Below are positions 61,197 through 64,000 of a stretch of 64,000 nt of DNA, in pieces. Below the pieces are notes generated by a model that was given only the letters and a program-made list of their open reading frames with translations, was not told where the DNA came from and made no database searches. The stretch spans positions 186,001 to 250,000 of the forward strand of contig NZ_JACSKA010000001.1 of assembly GCF_018617385.1 (NCBI RefSeq). The letters are read 5' to 3'. Position numbers and translations under genes: made by a program. This DNA is from Exiguobacterium sp018617385 (GTDB lineage Bacteria; Bacillota; Bacilli; Exiguobacteriales; Exiguobacteriaceae). Within the stretch, counting starts at the first letter, position 1. Every line of letters begins with the position of its first letter.

Positions 61197-61600
61197 ATAC
61201 GATTCAAGCAGACAGAAAAGCACAAAAAGAGTTGATGAAGCGTTATACGAAATGGTTTACCATATGGTTTGCAATTTTGTTAGTTGGCGCCTTCATCGTC
61301 CCGATGTACAAAGCCGTTTTTCTCGGATTGTTCATCGGCGGGGTCGGAAGTCTCATCATTCTACATATGCAGAATCGAAGTGTCATACGCATGTATGACG
61401 TCATCGAGCATGGACGACGACCAAAGTCGCACGGGACCGTTTCAAGAATGGCGGTCGGTGCGTTAGCAGTGATAGTCGGTCTTCTCTACGAGGATCGAGT
61501 GTCCGTCATCGCGGTGGTAACTGGTCTAATCGCCGGCCACATCATACAATTTGGCGAGTTTACACTTGCCCAGCTCAGCAGGAAAAGAGGTGAATATTAA
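61193..61600 (+). CDS. atpI: ATP synthase subunit I (AtpI)
   Basis: 135 residues with four membrane segments (TKWFTIWFAILLVGAFIVP, then VFLGLFIGGVGSLIILH, AVGALAVIVGLLY and SVIAVVTGLIAGHII). Matches the subunit I family in place and topology; its product assists c-ring assembly. ATGA overlap with atpZ, and one base shared with atpB. Confidence 0.8.
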   Translation: MNTIQADRKAQKELMKRYTKWFTIWFAILLVGAFIVPMYKAVFLGLFIGGVGSLIILHMQNRSVIRMYDVIEHGRRPKSHGTVSRMAVGALAVIVGLLYEDRVSVIAVVTGLIAGHIIQFGEFTLAQLSRKRGEY

Positions 61601-62337
61601 TGGGTCATGAGTTTCCCACATATTCTCTGCACTTTGGGGACTATACGTTATACGGGAGCTGGACGAACGTCATTACAGTGCTAGTTGCAGCGTTACTCGT
61701 CTTCGTATTCGCCATTTGGGGGACAAGACGTTTGGCAATGAAGCCGACTGGCAAACAAAACTTCATGGAATTCTTCGCGGAGTTCGTACGTGGAATCATC
61801 GCAAGTGCGATGGACTGGAAGACAGGAGGACGCTTTATTGGATTTGGGATGACGTTGATTTTGTTCATTCTCTTCTCAAACTTGATGGGTCTACCGTTTA
61901 ACGTCATTTCCGGACACTATCTGTGGTTCAACTCACCGACGGCCGATCCTTACGTAACTTTGGCGTTGTCGACACTCGTCGTTGCAATGTCGCACTATTA
62001 CGGGGTGAAGCTACACGGGTTCAAGCACTATTCAGCGGAATTCGTAAAACCAGTCTGGTTCTTGCTTCCGATCAAATTGATCGAGGAGTTTGCGAACACG
62101 TTGACGCTCGGTTTGCGTCTATACGGTAACATCTTTGCCGGTGAAATCATGATTACCATCATCTTGGGACTCGCGATTACAGCCGAAGGCGCACTCAACC
62201 CGCTCGGTGCAATCTTTGCGGTCTTCCCAATGATTCTATGGCAAGGTTTCTCAATCTTTATCGGGGTTATCCAATCCTACATTTTCCTGACGCTTGCAAT
62301 GGTGTACATCGGGCACAAAGCTTCGGCCGAACATTGA
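61600..62337 (+). CDS. atpB: F1Fo ATP synthase subunit a
   Basis: 245 residues with five to six membrane segments. LPIKLIEEFANTLTLGLRLYGNIFAGEIM contains the essential Arg (core LTLGLRLYGNIFAG, near residue 175) that faces the c-ring, and IGVIQSYIFLTLAMVYIG the last helix. Forms the proton half-channels. Confidence 0.96.
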   Translation: MGHEFPTYSLHFGDYTLYGSWTNVITVLVAALLVFVFAIWGTRRLAMKPTGKQNFMEFFAEFVRGIIASAMDWKTGGRFIGFGMTLILFILFSNLMGLPFNVISGHYLWFNSPTADPYVTLALSTLVVAMSHYYGVKLHGFKHYSAEFVKPVWFLLPIKLIEEFANTLTLGLRLYGNIFAGEIMITIILGLAITAEGALNPLGAIFAVFPMILWQGFSIFIGVIQSYIFLTLAMVYIGHKASAEH

Positions 62338-62402
62338 TTCGGACATCTCGCCAAAGCGTTACAAACAAATTATTTACTTAACTTTTAGGAGGAATATACA
62401 CA

Positions 62403-62624
62403 ATGGAACAACTTAATCTTCTCGCAACAGCACTTGTTATCGGACTTGGAGCACTCGCAGCTGGTATCGGTAACGGTTTGATCGTATACGGAACAGTACA
62501 AGGACAAGCACGTCAACCAGAACTCAAAAACGAACTTCGTCAAACAATGTTCATCGGTATCGGTTTGGTTGAGGCCCTCCCGATCATCGGTGTGGCTGTC
62601 GGTTTCCTTCTCCTCAACTCTTGA
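62403..62624 (+). CDS. atpE: F1Fo ATP synthase subunit c
   Basis: 73-residue hairpin of two membrane helices: ALAAGIGNGLIVYG and FIGIGLVEALPIIGVAVGF. The ion-binding carboxylate is Glu in LVEALPII, with no Gln/Ser-type sodium ligands evident, suggesting proton use. TAGGAGGA upstream is a strong ribosome site, fitting the high copy number of this subunit. Confidence 0.97.
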   Translation: MEQLNLLATALVIGLGALAAGIGNGLIVYGTVQGQARQPELKNELRQTMFIGIGLVEALPIIGVAVGFLLLNS

Positions 62625-62695
62625 TTCCGAGTTAACGAGAATAGCATGAGAGGGAGCACGTCTCCCTCACTTATTTAGTCAAGAGGAGGGTATGC

Positions 62696-63223
62696 ATGGA
62701 TACGATGATGATTGCAGCTGGTGCTGGCGGCGAAGGCCTCCGCATTCTGGATATGATCTTTACAATTTTCACATTCCTCGTACTCTTGGCCCTGTTGAAG
62801 AAATTTGCTTGGGGACCACTCCTTGGAATGATGAGACAGCGTGAAGAGTATGTAGCGAACGAAATTGAACTCGCTGAAAAGAGCCGCAAAGATGCGGAAC
62901 ATTATGTCGTTGAACAACGTGACGCACTCAGTGCAGCACGTACTGAGTCAAAAGAAATGCTCGACGCAAGCCGTCGACAAGCAGAAGCAGAACAAGCACG
63001 CTTGGTGGAGCAGGCGCGTTTGGAAGCCGAACAAATTAAAATCGAGGCAGAGAAAGCGATTGAGCGTGAGCGTGAGCTTGCGAAACAATCTCTTCAAACG
63101 GAAGTCGTCACACAGGCGCTTTCGGCAGCACGCCACGTCCTTCAATCAGACCTTAAAGGCGATGAAGCGAAACAACGTGCCCTCGTCACAGACTTCCTGT
63201 CTAAAGCGAAAGGTGCGAACTGA
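62696..63223 (+). CDS. atpF: F1Fo ATP synthase subunit b
   Basis: 175 residues. One N-terminal membrane helix (MIFTIFTFLVLLALLKKFAW), then a long charged coiled coil (KSRKDAEHYVVEQRDALSAAR, core EQRDALSAARTES) that forms the peripheral stalk. AGAGGAGG before the ATG; stop overlaps atpH (ATGA). Confidence 0.95.
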   Translation: MDTMMIAAGAGGEGLRILDMIFTIFTFLVLLALLKKFAWGPLLGMMRQREEYVANEIELAEKSRKDAEHYVVEQRDALSAARTESKEMLDASRRQAEAEQARLVEQARLEAEQIKIEAEKAIERERELAKQSLQTEVVTQALSAARHVLQSDLKGDEAKQRALVTDFLSKAKGAN

Positions 63224-63756
63224 TGAACGCATCACTAGCAAAACGCTATGCCAAAGCGCTCTTCGACTTAGCGCGGGAACAAGGCACGCTCGACCAAGTC
63301 GAAGCGGAAGTGCGTCTGCTCGATGAAGTGCTCCACGCGACTCCTGAACTCATGGATCTCTTAACGAATCCGGCAGTCAGTGACAGCGAGCTTGCACAGC
63401 TTTTAAAAGACAGCTTTGGTGATATGACGGCGATTGTCGTGAACACACTTCTTGTCATGGTCGAAAACGACCGTGCGGCAGAGGTTCGCGCATTGCCACG
63501 TTACGTCCGCGAATTGATCAACGACTACCGTGGGATTGCAGAGGGTATTGTCACAAGCGCCTACCCGTTGTCGGCAACAGACTTGAAAGACGTCGAACTC
63601 GTCTTCGGACAGAAGCTCGGGAAGACGCTCCAATTGAAGAACGTCGTCGATGAAGAAGTCATCGGTGGACTCCGTGTCCAAGTCGGATACACGACGTACG
63701 ATGATACGATCGAAACGAAATTGACACGCCTTGAGCGTGAATTGTTGAATGCGTAA
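63223..63756 (+). CDS. atpH: F1Fo ATP synthase subunit delta
   Basis: 177 residues. ASLAKRYAKALFDLAREQG, LMDLLTNPAVSDSE, LVMVENDRAAEVRALPRYVRELIN (core LVMVENDRAAEVR) and GGLRVQVGYTTYDDTIETKL match the delta/OSCP family that caps the F1 head. Coupled to atpF by overlap. Confidence 0.95.
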   Translation: MNASLAKRYAKALFDLAREQGTLDQVEAEVRLLDEVLHATPELMDLLTNPAVSDSELAQLLKDSFGDMTAIVVNTLLVMVENDRAAEVRALPRYVRELINDYRGIAEGIVTSAYPLSATDLKDVELVFGQKLGKTLQLKNVVDEEVIGGLRVQVGYTTYDDTIETKLTRLERELLNA

Positions 63757-63774
63757 GAAATAGGGGTGAATTCA

Positions 63775-64000
63775 ATGACAATCAAAGCTGAAGAAATCAG
63801 CGCCCTGCTAAAAGAACGAATCGCTTCGTACGGTTCTGAAATCGAGGTCAGCGAGACAGGTACAGTCATTCAAGTAGGTGACGGTATCGCTCGTGCACAC
63901 GGACTCGATAACGTTATGGCGGGGGAACTCGTAGAGTTCTCTAACGGCGTAATGGGCTTGGCGCAAAACTTAGAAGAAGGTAACGTCGGGATTATCATCC
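63775..64000 (+). CDS. atpA: F1Fo ATP synthase subunit alpha (3' end outside window)
   Basis: First 75 codons only. MTIKAEEISALLKERI, VSETGTVIQVGDGIARAHGL and AGELVEFSNGVMGLAQNLEE form the N-terminal beta-barrel crown of the alpha subunit. AGGGGTGA precedes ATG 63775. The gene runs off the right edge of the window. Confidence 0.97.
   Translation, partial: MTIKAEEISALLKERIASYGSEIEVSETGTVIQVGDGIARAHGLDNVMAGELVEFSNGVMGLAQNLEEGNVGIII

Noticed and set aside
1..64000. tRNA, rRNA, IS elements, prophage or CRISPR arrays
   Set aside because: No cloverleaf ending in CCA, no rRNA stretches, no transposase or integrase reading frame and no spaced palindromic repeats were found.

Overview
The window is a stretch of chromosome from a low-to-mid G+C member of the Bacillota, order Bacillales. 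The gene order fadF, rpoE, pyrG, spo0F, fbaA, tal, murA, glpX, rho, rpmE, tdk, prfA, prmC, ywlC, ywlE, rpiB, ywlG, glyA, upp, atp is the well-known Bacillus subtilis arrangement. From the overall look (nearly balanced base composition, no sporulation gene spoIIR between prmC and ywlC, a retained Spo0F-like regulator) I infer an Exiguobacterium-like organism, but the genus is not proven by the sequence alone. I found no tRNA, rRNA, insertion sequence, prophage or CRISPR array.

Layout. 1-3.1 kb: the end of a polyamine operon (speE, speB), a DUF2294/MpsC-type gene, then a promoter, a ~170-nt structured leader ending in an intrinsic terminator, and an SbtA-type bicarbonate transporter. 3.1-13.8 kb: an accessory surface-polysaccharide locus (membrane-bound 4,6-dehydratase, UDP-glucuronate 4-epimerase, two tandem CapK/PaaK-like ligases, UDP-sugar dehydrogenase, GT4 glycosyltransferase, a degenerate formyltransferase-like protein). 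It is bracketed by two standalone proteins made almost only of four homing-endonuclease-associated repeats. 13.8-20.7 kb: MerR/TipA regulator, GNAT acetyltransferases, an alpha-glucosidase, an S51 peptidase, ywiB and small unknowns. 20.8-29.7 kb: fadF with a FadR-like operator, hemAT, rpoE, and pyrG with a reiterative-transcription type attenuator. 29.7-34.9 kb: AraC regulator, an OYE-family oxidoreductase, glpD with a GlpP-type terminator leader, YxeA, and a Spo0F-like regulator.

35-54 kb is the conserved core: fbaA, tal, a highly divergent MurA paralogue, glpX, an inserted ABC exporter and cell-wall hydrolase, rho, zinc-free L31, a CPA1 antiporter, tdk, prfA-prmC, ywlC, the protein arginine phosphatase ywlE, rpiB, ywlG, an inserted MarR/SDR/flavodoxin module with an esterase, and glyA. 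54-59.6 kb holds a two-component system with a small membrane protein, a secreted tandem-repeat acidic protein and a lipoprotein. Two promoters there share a nearly identical 22-bp tandem operator at identical spacing from the -10 element. 59.7-64 kb: upp, a 665-bp control region with several CcpA-type cre-like sites, and the ATP synthase operon to the start of atpA.

Most noteworthy: (1) a MurA paralogue with Tyr in place of the catalytic Cys and two further active-site losses; (2) the MpsC-like gene/leader RNA/SbtA carbon-uptake module; (3) the pair of repeat-only proteins around the polysaccharide operon; (4) the two matched operators of the two-component system; (5) cre-like sites upstream of the ATP synthase operon.
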